From positions 186,001-250,000 of the forward strand of contig NZ_WQDA01000002.1 in the NCBI RefSeq assembly GCF_013032855.1: a stretch of 64,000 nt of DNA, given 5' to 3'. The translations under genes and the position numbers were made by a program. Positions 37,624 to 45,669 of this stretch are shown here, one piece after another. Source of the stretch: Ruegeria arenilitoris. Lineage in GTDB: Bacteria; Pseudomonadota; Alphaproteobacteria; Rhodobacterales; Rhodobacteraceae. The notes below the pieces were generated by a model that saw nothing but the letters and a program-made list of their open reading frames with translations, had not been told where the DNA came from and made no database searches. Every line of letters begins with the position of its first letter. Positions within the stretch are counted from its first letter, which is position 1.

Positions 37624-37816
37624 GCTCTCCTTGTATCTTGTCGGGCCAGGCGGCCAGCAACCTGTCCAGCCGCGCCCGGTTCATCGCCGGCATCCCGCGG
37701 CCCTGCCCCAGCATCAGCCGCAGTTCGGCCGGGGTCAGACGCCAGAACTGATCCGGCGTCAGCCGCAGCTCGTGCAGCCCGGCACGCATCAGGCCGGGCC
37801 AGTCAAAGCCGCTCAT
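37598..37816 (-). CDS. GTA g10.1, small tail assembly protein
   Basis: The 72-residue protein reads MSGFDWPGLMRAGLHELRLTPDQFWRLTPAELRLMLG, the pattern of the small phage tail assembly chaperone-like protein found in GTAs between g10 and g11. It is needed while the tail forms and is not expected in the particle. It overlaps g10 by 4 bases and g11 by 26. Confidence 0.85.
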   Translation of the reverse strand: MSGFDWPGLMRAGLHELRLTPDQFWRLTPAELRLMLGQGRGMPAMNRARLDRLLAAWPDKIQGERDDGSGRV

Positions 37817-38136
37817 GACTCACCCGGCACCATGAAGGCCCGCGCCAGCAGCTCGGCCGCCGCCCGCGCCGCCGCCATCGGGCCGCCCTCTATCTCGGCC
37901 CGCAACATGTCGGCGCGGGTCACATCCATCCCGCCACCGCGCAACCCCGCCAAGATCAGCGCCAGCACGTCACCGCTGGAATAGGCGCCGCTCTCGAACC
38001 GCTGCACCAGTTCCACCAAAGACCCTGCGCCCAGCTCCTGCTCCAGCTCGGCCAACGCGCCCAGCGTCAGCTTCAGCACCCGGCGCTGGCCATCGACCAC
38101 CAGCGCCACTTCTCCCGCCCACGGATTGACCATCAC
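37813..38136 (-). CDS. GTA g10, tail assembly protein
   Basis: The 107-residue protein begins MMVNPWAGEVALVVDGQRRVLKLTLGALAELEQELGAGSLVELVQRF, the GTA gp10 family, which resembles tail assembly chaperone proteins of siphophages. It probably works with g10.1 on the tape measure, like G and GT of lambda. Four-base overlaps on both sides. Confidence 0.88.
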   Translation of the reverse strand: MMVNPWAGEVALVVDGQRRVLKLTLGALAELEQELGAGSLVELVQRFESGAYSSGDVLALILAGLRGGGMDVTRADMLRAEIEGGPMAAARAAAELLARAFMVPGES

Positions 38137-38546
38137 AACGCCACGAAGGTCAGAGCACCGGCGCTGGCCAGGCTCATCTCATAGGTCGCTTCGCCATTAT
38201 GCGAGCCGGCATACTCGATCCCGGTCACTTGGAACGGTCCTTCGACGATGCCGAAATCGGGGATGATCACCTGAAAGGCGGGCGTTTCACCTTCAAAGAA
38301 CAACTGCCGCGCGCGCTCATCCGTGCCGGCGTCCTTGAACACGCCCGATCCGGAAATCGAGGCCGACTTGCCCCCCGCCCCCGACAGCAGCTCGCGCCAG
38401 CCGCCTTGGCTCTCCAACGAGGTGACATCCACGCTTTCCGCGTTGAAACTGATCCGCGTGGCCCGCAGCCCCGCGATTGTTTCGAACAGACCCGTGCCGT
38501 TCATGTCCACCTTGACCAGCAGGTCCTTACCGTTCTGGGCACCCAT
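38133..38546 (-). CDS. GTA g9, major tail tube protein
   Basis: The start at 38546 (MGAQNGKDLLVKVDMNGTG) gives 137 residues of the TP901-1-type major tail protein family, with ETIAGLRATRISFNAESVDVTSLESQGGWRELL and FQVTGIEYAGSHNGEATYEMSLASAGALTF. Hexamers of it form the tube. The upstream frame to 38717 is an artefact inside g8. Confidence 0.92.
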   Translation of the reverse strand: MGAQNGKDLLVKVDMNGTGLFETIAGLRATRISFNAESVDVTSLESQGGWRELLSGAGGKSASISGSGVFKDAGTDERARQLFFEGETPAFQVIIPDFGIVEGPFQVTGIEYAGSHNGEATYEMSLASAGALTFVAL

Positions 38547-38566
38547 ATGCTCTCTCCATTGATTGT

Positions 38567-38980
38567 TTAGTTGTCTTCCACGCGGGCGCGGAATCTCAGG
38601 TCGATCTGCCGGATCGAGCCGCCGGTCCCGGTGCGCCGGGCCGAGGCCCGCTCGAACCACAGCCCCACCAGCCGCCCCCGATCCAGCGTCAGCGCGGCCC
38701 CGTCCAGCGCGTCGCACACCGCCCCGGCCAAGGTCTTGGCCGCGCCGAAGCCGGCAGCCTCCGAGACCACCGATACGGTGAACCGATGCAAAGTGCCCTG
38801 CCCCGTCTTGTCCGAGGCGTCGCGCACCTCTTCCGGACCCAGGGTGACGTAGGTCTGCGGCAATGTCCCCGAAGGCACCGCGTCATAAACCGCGTCGCCG
38901 ACCTGGGCCAAAATGCCCCTGTCGTTGACAAGTTGCTGGAACACAGCCGCCTGCAGCGCGGCCGAAACGCCATAGCTCAT
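38567..38980 (-). CDS. GTA g8, tail terminator protein (DUF3168)
   Basis: The 137-residue protein has MSYGVSAALQAAVFQQLVNDRGILAQVGDAVYDAVPSGTLPQTYVTLGPEEVRDASDKTG, typical of DUF3168. The family caps the tail tube and joins it to the head. Four-base overlap with g7; a 20-base gap to g9. Confidence 0.92.
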   Translation of the reverse strand: MSYGVSAALQAAVFQQLVNDRGILAQVGDAVYDAVPSGTLPQTYVTLGPEEVRDASDKTGQGTLHRFTVSVVSEAAGFGAAKTLAGAVCDALDGAALTLDRGRLVGLWFERASARRTGTGGSIRQIDLRFRARVEDN

Positions 38981-39315
38981 GCCGCCACCTCCTCATCCGC
39001 GAAACAGGTCAGATAGCGACCGGCCGGGTCGTATTCGGCCACGGCGCGGATCACGAAGCGCCGCTCGCCCTCGCGAAACCTCTGATCGGGTGCCGGGCGC
39101 ATCGACGACCCCTCGGGCGCGCCACGCACAACGATGCGGTAACTCACGCGCGACACCGGCACATTCGCGACCGCGCGCTCGGTGCCGGTCCGGGCGGTCA
39201 CCTCAGCCCACAGCGTGCCCAGAGGCGCCCACGTCTCGGCATAGCCGCCCGCGCCATCGGCTACCCGCACCGGGGCCTCCAGCACCAGCTGCCGGATCAG
39301 GCGGGGCGCGCTCAT
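38977..39315 (-). CDS. GTA g7, head-tail stopper / adaptor protein
   Basis: The 112-residue, mostly beta protein (RLIRQLVLEAPVRVADGAGGYAETWAPLGTLWAEV) has the pattern of the SPP1 gp16-type head-tail joining family. It closes the channel under the portal. Four-base overlaps with g6 and g8. Confidence 0.9.
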   Translation of the reverse strand: MSAPRLIRQLVLEAPVRVADGAGGYAETWAPLGTLWAEVTARTGTERAVANVPVSRVSYRIVVRGAPEGSSMRPAPDQRFREGERRFVIRAVAEYDPAGRYLTCFADEEVAA

Positions 39316-39911
39316 TGCATCACCCCCGCGCCGAAACGCACCATGCGATAGCGCTGGATCAGGCTGGTCACGCCGAAGGGCATGCAGCCGTCACTCAGGC
39401 TGGTCTCGTCGCGATACTCATAGTAATGCGCCGCCAGCAGCAGCACCGCCTGCCCCAGATCCGCCGGCAGCCCGCCCCAATCCGCCGCCATCCCAGCCGT
39501 CAGCGCGATGGTCACCTCTCCACCGGTGGGAATGGCGGGCAGGCAAGCCCCCATTGGGCGCAGGCAAGGGCGCTGGTTGTCGCGCTCCAGGCGGTAGGTC
39601 CCGGGCGCCACCACCTGCTGAGTGCCTTGCGCGTCGGTCAGCGTCACCGCGTCGATACTCGTCACCGGCGCGACCGGCAGAACCTCGCCCGCGTCGTTGC
39701 GCCAGCGGCTCAGGGTCCAGGTGAAACTGCGCGATATCAGCACTTTGCCCGTGCGCGCCTCGATCGCGGCCATCGCCGCCCTCAGGAACCCCTTCAACAC
39801 GTCGTCCTGCAGGCTGATCTCGGCAAATCCCGTGCCCAGCCGCAGATGCGCTTTGAACTGATCCACCGGCAGCGCCGCATCCGCGATGGCGGTTTCTTCG
39901 ATCAACATCAT
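39312..39911 (-). CDS. GTA g6, head-tail connector (adaptor) protein
   Basis: The start at 39911 (MMLIEETAIADAALPVDQFKAHLRLG, 199 residues) has GGAG upstream; the longer frame to 39983 is weak. The protein is a gp6-like phage connector, with DDVLKGFLRAAMAAIEARTGKVLISRSFTWTLSRW. It docks under the portal ring. A 177-base gap separates it from g5, the only long gap within g3-g15. Confidence 0.88.
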   Translation of the reverse strand: MMLIEETAIADAALPVDQFKAHLRLGTGFAEISLQDDVLKGFLRAAMAAIEARTGKVLISRSFTWTLSRWRNDAGEVLPVAPVTSIDAVTLTDAQGTQQVVAPGTYRLERDNQRPCLRPMGACLPAIPTGGEVTIALTAGMAADWGGLPADLGQAVLLLAAHYYEYRDETSLSDGCMPFGVTSLIQRYRMVRFGAGVMQ

Positions 39912-40088
39912 CCATTCACTCCGCAATCTCGGACCCCTCCGGGGGCCGCATCCTTGGAAAATGGCGGGCACGTGCCGCCCCACGTTGCTCGGACGGAGGG
40001 GAGCAGCTAGACAACGCGGGGGATCTCACCCCGGCCCGCGCCCGCCGCCCGAGGGACCGGTCCACCGGCCCCCCGGATCCGTCACCGC
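39912..40088 (-). other. non-coding gap between GTA capsid and connector genes
   Basis: The 177 bases include GC-rich inverted repeats (for example GGCGG...GCACGTGC...CGCC near 39963-39979 and GGACCGG/CCGGCCC-type pairs at 40057-40075). No ORF is supported. Elsewhere in the tail part of the operon genes overlap. The gap may hold an RNA processing or partial-termination element that makes capsid mRNA more abundant than that of the tail genes; this is inference. Confidence 0.45.
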
Positions 40089-41267
40089 TTAGGCGGTGCC
40101 GAATTTCACCAGCTTGATCGCGGCAAAGTCGCTGATGTCGCCGCCCACGCGCTTGGTGGCATAGAACAGGACATGCGGCTTGGCGCTGAACGGGTCGCGA
40201 AGCACGCGCAGGTCGGGGCGCTCGGCGATGGTGTAGCCGGCCGAGAAGTCACCGAAGGCGATCGAGAAGCTGTCGGTGCCCGGATCGGGCATATCCTCGG
40301 CGATCAGCACCGGATAACCCATCAGGCGCGCGGGCTCACCCGCAGCCAGGCCATCGGACCACAGGAAGCGGCCGTCGGCATCCTTCAGCTTGCGGATCAC
40401 GCCCGCGGTTTTCGAGTTCATCACGAAGGTGCCGTTCACGCGGTACTGCGCGCCCAGCGCATAGACCACGTCAACGATCGCATCCGCGTCGATGCCGCCC
40501 GAAACACCCGTGGGCACATAGCCCAGGTTGCCCCAGGTCCAGACGTCGTTGTCCACCGCCGGATGGCTCAGGATGCCCTTCGGCTTGTCGATGCCGTCGC
40601 CGTTGATGAAAGCCGCCGCCTCGGCGCGGGCGAACTTGTCGGCGATACGGCCAGCCAGCCAGCCCTCGACGTCGAATGCGCTGTCATCCAGCAGCCGCTG
40701 CGAGGCCTTGGGCAGCGCGCTCAGCTCGTGCAGCGGGATCGAGATGCGGTCGATCGACGGGGTGCCGGTCTCGGTGGCGGCCGCGGTTTCATCGGCCCAG
40801 CCCGCGCCCACATCGGTGTGGTCGATCAGCACGTCGAACGAATTCGCCTCTACATTCACGACCGACGCAATCGAGCGGATCGACGAGGTGGATTTCAGCA
40901 CCGACTTGATCATCTCGGCGGTCTGCGGATCGACCAAATAGCCGCCATCGCTGTTGACGGCCGCCGACAGCGACTTGGCCTCGATTTCCAGCCCGCGCAG
41001 GGCATCGTCATCGCCCGAGCGCACATAGGCGTCAAAGGCCTTCTGGTGCGGCGCTTCCTCCAGGGTCGAGGCCGCAAGATGCGGGCGCGCCGCGATGGTT
41101 GATTTACGATCCAGCATGGTCAGTCGCTCTTCTGTCTGTTGCAGTTTGTGTTGAACTTCAGCCTTCAGGCCCTTGAATTCACTAACGAAGCCAGCCATCG
41201 CCTGCTTCACCTCCTGAACCAGGGGCACACCCTCTCCGGTCAAGGCCGCGGTCTCGGTCTTGCTCAT
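40089..41267 (-). CDS. GTA g5, HK97-fold major capsid protein
   Basis: The start at 41267 (MSKTETAALTGEGVPLVQEVKQ) is preceded by AAAGGAAG and gives 392 residues. The first ~100 residues form a charged helical delta region (KGLKAEVQHKLQQTEERLTMLDRKS) that the g4 protease would remove. The rest is the HK97 family capsid (GGYLVDPQTAEMIKSVLKSTSSIRSIASVV, FVMNSKTAGVIRKLKDADGRFLW, FGDFSAGYTIAERPDLRVLRDP). It builds the small GTA head. Confidence 0.95.
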   Translation of the reverse strand: MSKTETAALTGEGVPLVQEVKQAMAGFVSEFKGLKAEVQHKLQQTEERLTMLDRKSTIAARPHLAASTLEEAPHQKAFDAYVRSGDDDALRGLEIEAKSLSAAVNSDGGYLVDPQTAEMIKSVLKSTSSIRSIASVVNVEANSFDVLIDHTDVGAGWADETAAATETGTPSIDRISIPLHELSALPKASQRLLDDSAFDVEGWLAGRIADKFARAEAAAFINGDGIDKPKGILSHPAVDNDVWTWGNLGYVPTGVSGGIDADAIVDVVYALGAQYRVNGTFVMNSKTAGVIRKLKDADGRFLWSDGLAAGEPARLMGYPVLIAEDMPDPGTDSFSIAFGDFSAGYTIAERPDLRVLRDPFSAKPHVLFYATKRVGGDISDFAAIKLVKFGTA

Positions 41268-41301
41268 CAGCACTTCCTTTCTGGGTGGGGGTTGAGGCGC
41301 G

Positions 41302-41847
41302 CTAGGGTCGCGCCAGCTCCTGCCGGGCGCTCTGGAACACCTCGGCAATACTGCGCCAGGTGTCCTCGGCATCGGGGTCCGTCCCCTTTGCCGCCACCCG
41401 CGCACTGGGCAGCATCGGGAAGGTCACCAGCGACACCTCCCACAGCTCCAGTTCCGTCAAGAGCCGCCGGCCCTTGTCATCCTTCACGGCCCGCTTGGTG
41501 CGATAGCCGATCGACAGCCCGTCCAGCGCACCCGCGCGGATCAGCTCGGCCGCTTCGCGCCCCTTCTGGGTGCTTTCCAGCAACCGCCCCTTGACCCACA
41601 GGCCGCGCTCGTCCTCGCGCACCTCGTCCCACACGCCGATGGGCTGGGCCGGATCGTGCTGCCACAGCATCTTGACCCGCTGACCGGCCGCCTTCAGCCC
41701 GGCCAGCGATGCGGCATAGGCACCTTTCTGCACCACATCGCGGCCCTGATCGACCTGGCCGAACAGGCTGGCATAGCCCTCGATCACCGCATCCTCGGTC
41801 ACCGACAACCCATCGCCGAACCGCGCGAACTTGCGCTCCAAATCCAT
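41302..41847 (-). CDS. GTA g4, HK97-type prohead protease
   Basis: The ATG at 41847 (MDLERKFARFGDGLSVTEDAVIEGYASLFGQ) follows GAGGAG by six bases and gives 181 residues; an ATG at 41877 is an alternative. Family motifs include MLWQHDPAQPIGVW with the active His, and DGLSIGYRTKRAVKDDKGRRLL with the active Ser. It trims the capsid protein during head maturation. Gap to g5 is 34 bases. Confidence 0.92.
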   Translation of the reverse strand: MDLERKFARFGDGLSVTEDAVIEGYASLFGQVDQGRDVVQKGAYAASLAGLKAAGQRVKMLWQHDPAQPIGVWDEVREDERGLWVKGRLLESTQKGREAAELIRAGALDGLSIGYRTKRAVKDDKGRRLLTELELWEVSLVTFPMLPSARVAAKGTDPDAEDTWRSIAEVFQSARQELARP

Positions 41848-41873
41848 GAACAACTCCTCGTAAGCCACTGAAT

Positions 41874-42098
41874 TCATGGCGCCACCGTCAGGAAAGACTG
41901 GAACGCCTGCGCCAGGATCACCGCCGCCACGCCATAGACGGTCAGCCACAACCGCCGCTCCAGCCGTTCCATCATTTCCTCGATCTGATCCAGCCGCCTG
42001 CACAGATGCGCATGCTGGATCTCGGCCACCCTCTCATGCGCGGCCAGACGCAGGCCCGGCGCGCAGTCAAAGGGCGGGTACCCCGGCGTGTCAGCCAT
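41874..42098 (-). CDS. GTA g3.5, small membrane-segment protein
   Basis: The ATG at 42098, inside the end of g3, starts a 74-residue protein (MADTPGYPPFDCAPGLRL) with a charged helix (AHERVAEIQHAHLCRRLDQIEEMMERLERR) and a C-terminal hydrophobic segment (LWLTVYGVAAVILAQAFQSFL). Its size and place match g3.5 of R. capsulatus, whose role is unclear. Overlap with g3 is 8 bases. Confidence 0.8.
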   Translation of the reverse strand: MADTPGYPPFDCAPGLRLAAHERVAEIQHAHLCRRLDQIEEMMERLERRLWLTVYGVAAVILAQAFQSFLTVAP

Positions 42099-43263
42099 CC
42101 GCCGTCTCCGCCAGCGCCGGCAGGCCCAGCAGAGCACGCTTTTCGGCATCCGTCAGGAAATCGGCATTGGCCACCCGCGCCCATTGCGCGTCACGCTCCG
42201 TCGCCAGCGCCGGCACCTGGTCCAGATCGGGCTTCAGCACCAGATCTTCGCCGGTAAAGCCCGACAACCAGTCCGACAACGCCGCCGCCACCCGCGTCAC
42301 CAGGGGCAGAACGGTCAGGCGATAGAACGCCCGGTTGGCCTCCTGATAGTTCGAATAGGTCGCGTCCCCCTGGATCCCCAGCAGCATCGGCGGGACACCG
42401 AAGGCCAGCGCGATCTCGCGGGCGGCGGCTTCCTTGGTCTTCTGAAACTCCATGTCCGAGGGGGAAAAGCCCATCGGCTTCCAATCCAGCCCCCCTTCCA
42501 GAACCATCGGACGCCCGGCGTTGCGCGCCCCGCGATAGTTCGCCTCGATCTCGTCGCTCAGGCGGCGGAACTGTTCCTCGGCCATCCCGCCCTGCCCGTC
42601 GCCGCCCTTCCACACCAGCGCGCCCGAAGGCCGCGCGGCATTGTCCAACAGCGATTTCGACCAGCGCGAGGCGCTGTTGTGCACGTCGATCGCCATCGCC
42701 GCCGCCTGCATGGGCGAAAAGCCGTAATGGTCATCCTGCGGATGGAACGACTTGATATGGCAGATGGCCTCGGCCGGGAACCGGTGCGTCTTGCCCCCGG
42801 CGGTGTAGTCATAGGCTCTGGGCCAGCCATCCGCCCCCGGCACCACGCTCATCCTGTCGGATCGCAGCACATGCAGCTCGACCGGCAGTCCGCCCTCGGC
42901 CTGCACCGCCTCGACATAGGCGTTGCCCGACAGCAGCAGCTGCCCGAACAGCGCCTCCAGCAGCTCGGCCTTGCCCTGCGCCGCGTTCGGCCGGCGCATC
43001 AGGCGCAGAACCGGGTGGGTCTCGTACCGCTGCGCGTCGTCCTGCAGAACCAGGGGCAGCGCCGCCGCGGCCTCGGCAATCAGCTTGACCGACCGGAACC
43101 CCACCGGGTTGCCCGAAAACCCCGTGCGCGTCAGAGAGGCGGTGTCGCGCGGGCTCCAGGCGACTCGCCCGCCGGTCTGCCAGGCCACCACCGGCCCGGC
43201 TGCGCTTGCTTTTGCCTCGGGGGCTTTCCCAGCCGATCCACGACGCAAGAAATCGAATACCAT
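42091..43263 (-). CDS. GTA g3, portal protein
   Basis: The 390-residue HK97-type portal starts MVFDFLRRGSAGKAPEAKAS and shows SLTRTGFSGNPVGFRSVKLIAEAAAALPLVL, SGNAYVEAVQ, ICHIKSFHPQDDHYGFSPMQAAAMAIDVHNSASRWSKSLLDNAARPSGAL and PPMLLGIQGDATYSNYQEANRAFYRLTVLPL. AGGAG lies nine bases upstream. In other GTAs g3 follows g2 directly; here 1035 bases with an antisense SDR gene lie between, so g3 may need its own promoter. Confidence 0.95.
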   Translation of the reverse strand: MVFDFLRRGSAGKAPEAKASAAGPVVAWQTGGRVAWSPRDTASLTRTGFSGNPVGFRSVKLIAEAAAALPLVLQDDAQRYETHPVLRLMRRPNAAQGKAELLEALFGQLLLSGNAYVEAVQAEGGLPVELHVLRSDRMSVVPGADGWPRAYDYTAGGKTHRFPAEAICHIKSFHPQDDHYGFSPMQAAAMAIDVHNSASRWSKSLLDNAARPSGALVWKGGDGQGGMAEEQFRRLSDEIEANYRGARNAGRPMVLEGGLDWKPMGFSPSDMEFQKTKEAAAREIALAFGVPPMLLGIQGDATYSNYQEANRAFYRLTVLPLVTRVAAALSDWLSGFTGEDLVLKPDLDQVPALATERDAQWARVANADFLTDAEKRALLGLPALAETADG

Positions 43264-43455
43264 GTCCAGATGCTCCTTTCTGCCGCCGCTCTGCCCGGCT
43301 TGTTGAAAGGAGTTATGACGGAAAGATCTTTAAGCCTCGGGAATGGGGCGTACGGCCGTTGTGCAACGGCTGGGGAACATGTGCCCGCAGGATAAACCTC
43401 GGCATCCGACAGAAATGCGCTACCCTCAGCATCTGAGCATCACGAGGGACCAGCC
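43264..43455. other. divergent gap between GTA portal gene and SDR gene
   Basis: This 192-base non-coding stretch separates the starts of g3 (minus) and the SDR gene (plus). It includes a GCCGTTG/CAACGGC dyad at 43355-43370 and the ribosome sites of both genes. A promoter for the SDR must lie here, and possibly one for g3-g15. I cannot pick -35/-10 boxes with confidence. Confidence 0.5.
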
Positions 43456-44298
43456 ATGTATGAAAGCGCAGTGAAAACCGGCGGGATCGCCGTCGTGACC
43501 GGCGCCGCCAGCGGTGTCGGGCGCGTCGCGGCACAGCGTTTTGCCCAAGCCGGGCTGGACGTCATACTGGCCGATCTTCCGGGACAGGCGCTGGACGAAA
43601 CGACGCAAGACCTGAAGGCAGGCTTTGACGCGGCAAACATCACCGCGGTGCCGACGGATGTCACCTCTCAAGCCGACATGGAAAATCTGGCCGACACAGC
43701 TTTCGCCGCCGGGCAGGTCGCCGTCTTGATGAACAATGCAGGGATCAGCCTGCCGACGAAAACATGGGAGTCATTCGACAACTGGCGGAAAATTCTCGAC
43801 GTGAACTTTCTGGGGGTGCTGCGCGGCGTCCAAGCCTTTTTGCCCCGCATGATCGAGGCTGACCGCCCGGCCGTCGTCATCAACACCGGGTCAAAGCAGG
43901 GGATAACATCTCCGCCAGGCAACCCCGGCTACAACGTGTCCAAGGCCGCCGTCAAAACGCTGACCGAACAGCTCGCGCACGAGCTGCGCGAGGCCGGCGC
44001 ACCGATCACCGCGCATCTCTTCGTTCCGGGCTTTACCTATACCGGCATGGTCGCGTCATTCCTGCCCGAAAAACCGGCCGCCGCCTGGACCAGCGAGCAG
44101 ACCGTCGACTATTTCCTCGACCGCATGGCCCAAGGCGATTTCTACATCCTCTGCCCTGACAACGACGTCGATGCCGAACGCGACCGCCGTCGCGTTCAAT
44201 GGGCCGCCGAGGACATCATCCACAACCGCCCCGCCCTTTCACGCTGGCATCCCGACTACGCCGAGGCCTTCGCAAAGTTCGAAAAACCCAAGGGCTGA
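43456..44298 (+). CDS. short-chain dehydrogenase/reductase, antisense within the GTA cluster
   Basis: The 280-residue SDR has the cofactor motif VTGAASGVGRVAAQRF (residues 13-28), the acidic end of strand 2 (ILADLPG) favouring NAD(H), NNAGIS, and the Ser-Tyr-Lys set in NTGSKQGITSPPGNPGYNVSKAAVKT. The C-terminus (FYILCPDNDVDAERDRRRVQWAAEDIIHNRPALSRWHPDY) is unusual for a generic SDR. Substrate unknown. It lies between g2 and g3 on the opposite strand and its TGA directly abuts that of g2. No transposase or repeats flank it. Confidence 0.88.
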   Translation: MYESAVKTGGIAVVTGAASGVGRVAAQRFAQAGLDVILADLPGQALDETTQDLKAGFDAANITAVPTDVTSQADMENLADTAFAAGQVAVLMNNAGISLPTKTWESFDNWRKILDVNFLGVLRGVQAFLPRMIEADRPAVVINTGSKQGITSPPGNPGYNVSKAAVKTLTEQLAHELREAGAPITAHLFVPGFTYTGMVASFLPEKPAAAWTSEQTVDYFLDRMAQGDFYILCPDNDVDAERDRRRVQWAAEDIIHNRPALSRWHPDYAEAFAKFEKPKG

Positions 44299-45669
44299 TC
44301 ACAAAACCCGCACCCGCGGCCGCCGGTAGACCGCCGCCGGCCCCACCACCAGCTCATGCAGTCCCCAGACCAGCGCATCGACCCGGTCGGGCGAGCCCTG
44401 CCCCTCGAACCCCCGCGCGGTCATCTGGCACATCTGTTCCTCCAACGCGTCCAACCCGGCCACATGGACCACCCGCCCCTGCTCATAGAGCGCCGCCACC
44501 GGCTCGGCCCGCGCCACCTTCCCGCGCGAGGCCCGCACGGCCCGGAACGGAACCAGAGGGTCCACCTGCCGCACCACCTCTTCCACCAACTGCCCGCCCT
44601 GGTTGACCTCGGCCACCAACCGTTCGGCCCCGAACTCGTCCATCGCGTCGATCGCCGCGCGCGCCCAGCCCGCCGGGCCAGCGCCCTGCACCGTCCGGTC
44701 GGCCAGCACATAGGCGCGCCAGTCCTCGGGCGGCCCCTGCACCTGCGCGCCGACCACCACGATCCCGCAGGCATCCGCGCCCGATCCGCTCGTCACCGCC
44801 GGGTCCAGCGCCACCACCACGCGGTCCAGCTCGGGCACCGCCTTGACCCGCGCCGCATCCAGCATCGAGCCAGTCCACAACGCCCCCTCGGCATCGGCCA
44901 GCAGCACCCCGTCCAACTCCTGCCGCCCCAGCCGGGTGCCCGCATAACGCGCGCGCACCTCCTGCAAAAAGGACTCCGCCAGGTTGGCCCGGTTCGCCTC
45001 GGTCGGCGCATGGGTCATCACCGTCGACGGTGCCGCCAACAGGTCCTTCAGCACCTTCACGTTGCGCGGCGTCGTGGTCACGCAGACCCGCGGCCGCTCG
45101 CCCAGTCGCAGCGCGAATTGCAGCATGTCCCAGGTCTCGCCTGCCTTTTTCCACTTGGCCAGCTCATCCACCCAAGCCGCATCGAACTGCGGCCCCCGCA
45201 GCCCCTCGGGGTCATGAGCCGAAAAGGCCTGTGCCTCGGCACCGTTGGGCCAGACCAGCTTGCGTTCCGACGCCTTCCACTGCGGTCGCCGGTCAGGCGG
45301 AGAGCACTGCATGATTCCGCTGTCGCCAAAGATCATCACGTCCCGCACCTGGTCAAAGGTCTCACCCACCAGCGCCACGCGCCGGGCCTCACCCTCATCA
45401 AACGGCTTGGCCCCCTCGACCACGGATCGCACCCACTCTGCCCCGGCCCGCGTCTTGCCCGCGCCACGCCCGCCCATGATAACCCAAGACCGCCAGTCGC
45501 CCTCGGGCGGCAGTTGATGCGGCAGCGCCCAGAACTCGAACAGGAAAGGGAGGGCACATAGCCCTCCCTCCCCGATCTCACTCAGAAACCTGTCCCGCAC
45601 CGCAGCAGGCGCGGAGGCGAGCCAATCGGCACCCGATCTCAGATCGGGCCCGCTCCAGGTCGAGCGCAT
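44299..45669 (-). CDS. GTA g2, large terminase subunit
   Basis: The packaging motor has an ATPase with Walker A VIMGGRGAGKTRAGAEW, Walker B FDAAWVDELAKWK and the coupling motif CVTTTPRN. The nuclease domain has VVVALDPAVTSGSGADACGIVVVG and LVAEVNQGGQLVEEVV. In GTAs it cuts without sequence specificity. The ATG at 45669 (after AAGGGGG) gives 456 residues; a TTG at 45714 gives 471. Either way the start lies inside g1. The stop directly abuts the SDR stop. Confidence 0.93.
   Translation of the reverse strand: MRSTWSGPDLRSGADWLASAPAAVRDRFLSEIGEGGLCALPFLFEFWALPHQLPPEGDWRSWVIMGGRGAGKTRAGAEWVRSVVEGAKPFDEGEARRVALVGETFDQVRDVMIFGDSGIMQCSPPDRRPQWKASERKLVWPNGAEAQAFSAHDPEGLRGPQFDAAWVDELAKWKKAGETWDMLQFALRLGERPRVCVTTTPRNVKVLKDLLAAPSTVMTHAPTEANRANLAESFLQEVRARYAGTRLGRQELDGVLLADAEGALWTGSMLDAARVKAVPELDRVVVALDPAVTSGSGADACGIVVVGAQVQGPPEDWRAYVLADRTVQGAGPAGWARAAIDAMDEFGAERLVAEVNQGGQLVEEVVRQVDPLVPFRAVRASRGKVARAEPVAALYEQGRVVHVAGLDALEEQMCQMTARGFEGQGSPDRVDALVWGLHELVVGPAAVYRRPRVRVL

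Noticed and set aside
43264..44298. Transposon carrying the SDR gene into the GTA
   Set aside because: No transposase, terminal inverted repeats or target duplications could be found at either boundary; the gene abuts the g2 stop exactly.
44356..45561. 401-codon plus-strand frame opposite the large terminase gene
   Set aside because: Terminase motifs on the minus strand are complete; the plus-strand frame gives low-complexity Arg/His/Pro text. It was not taken as a continuation of the SDR insertion.
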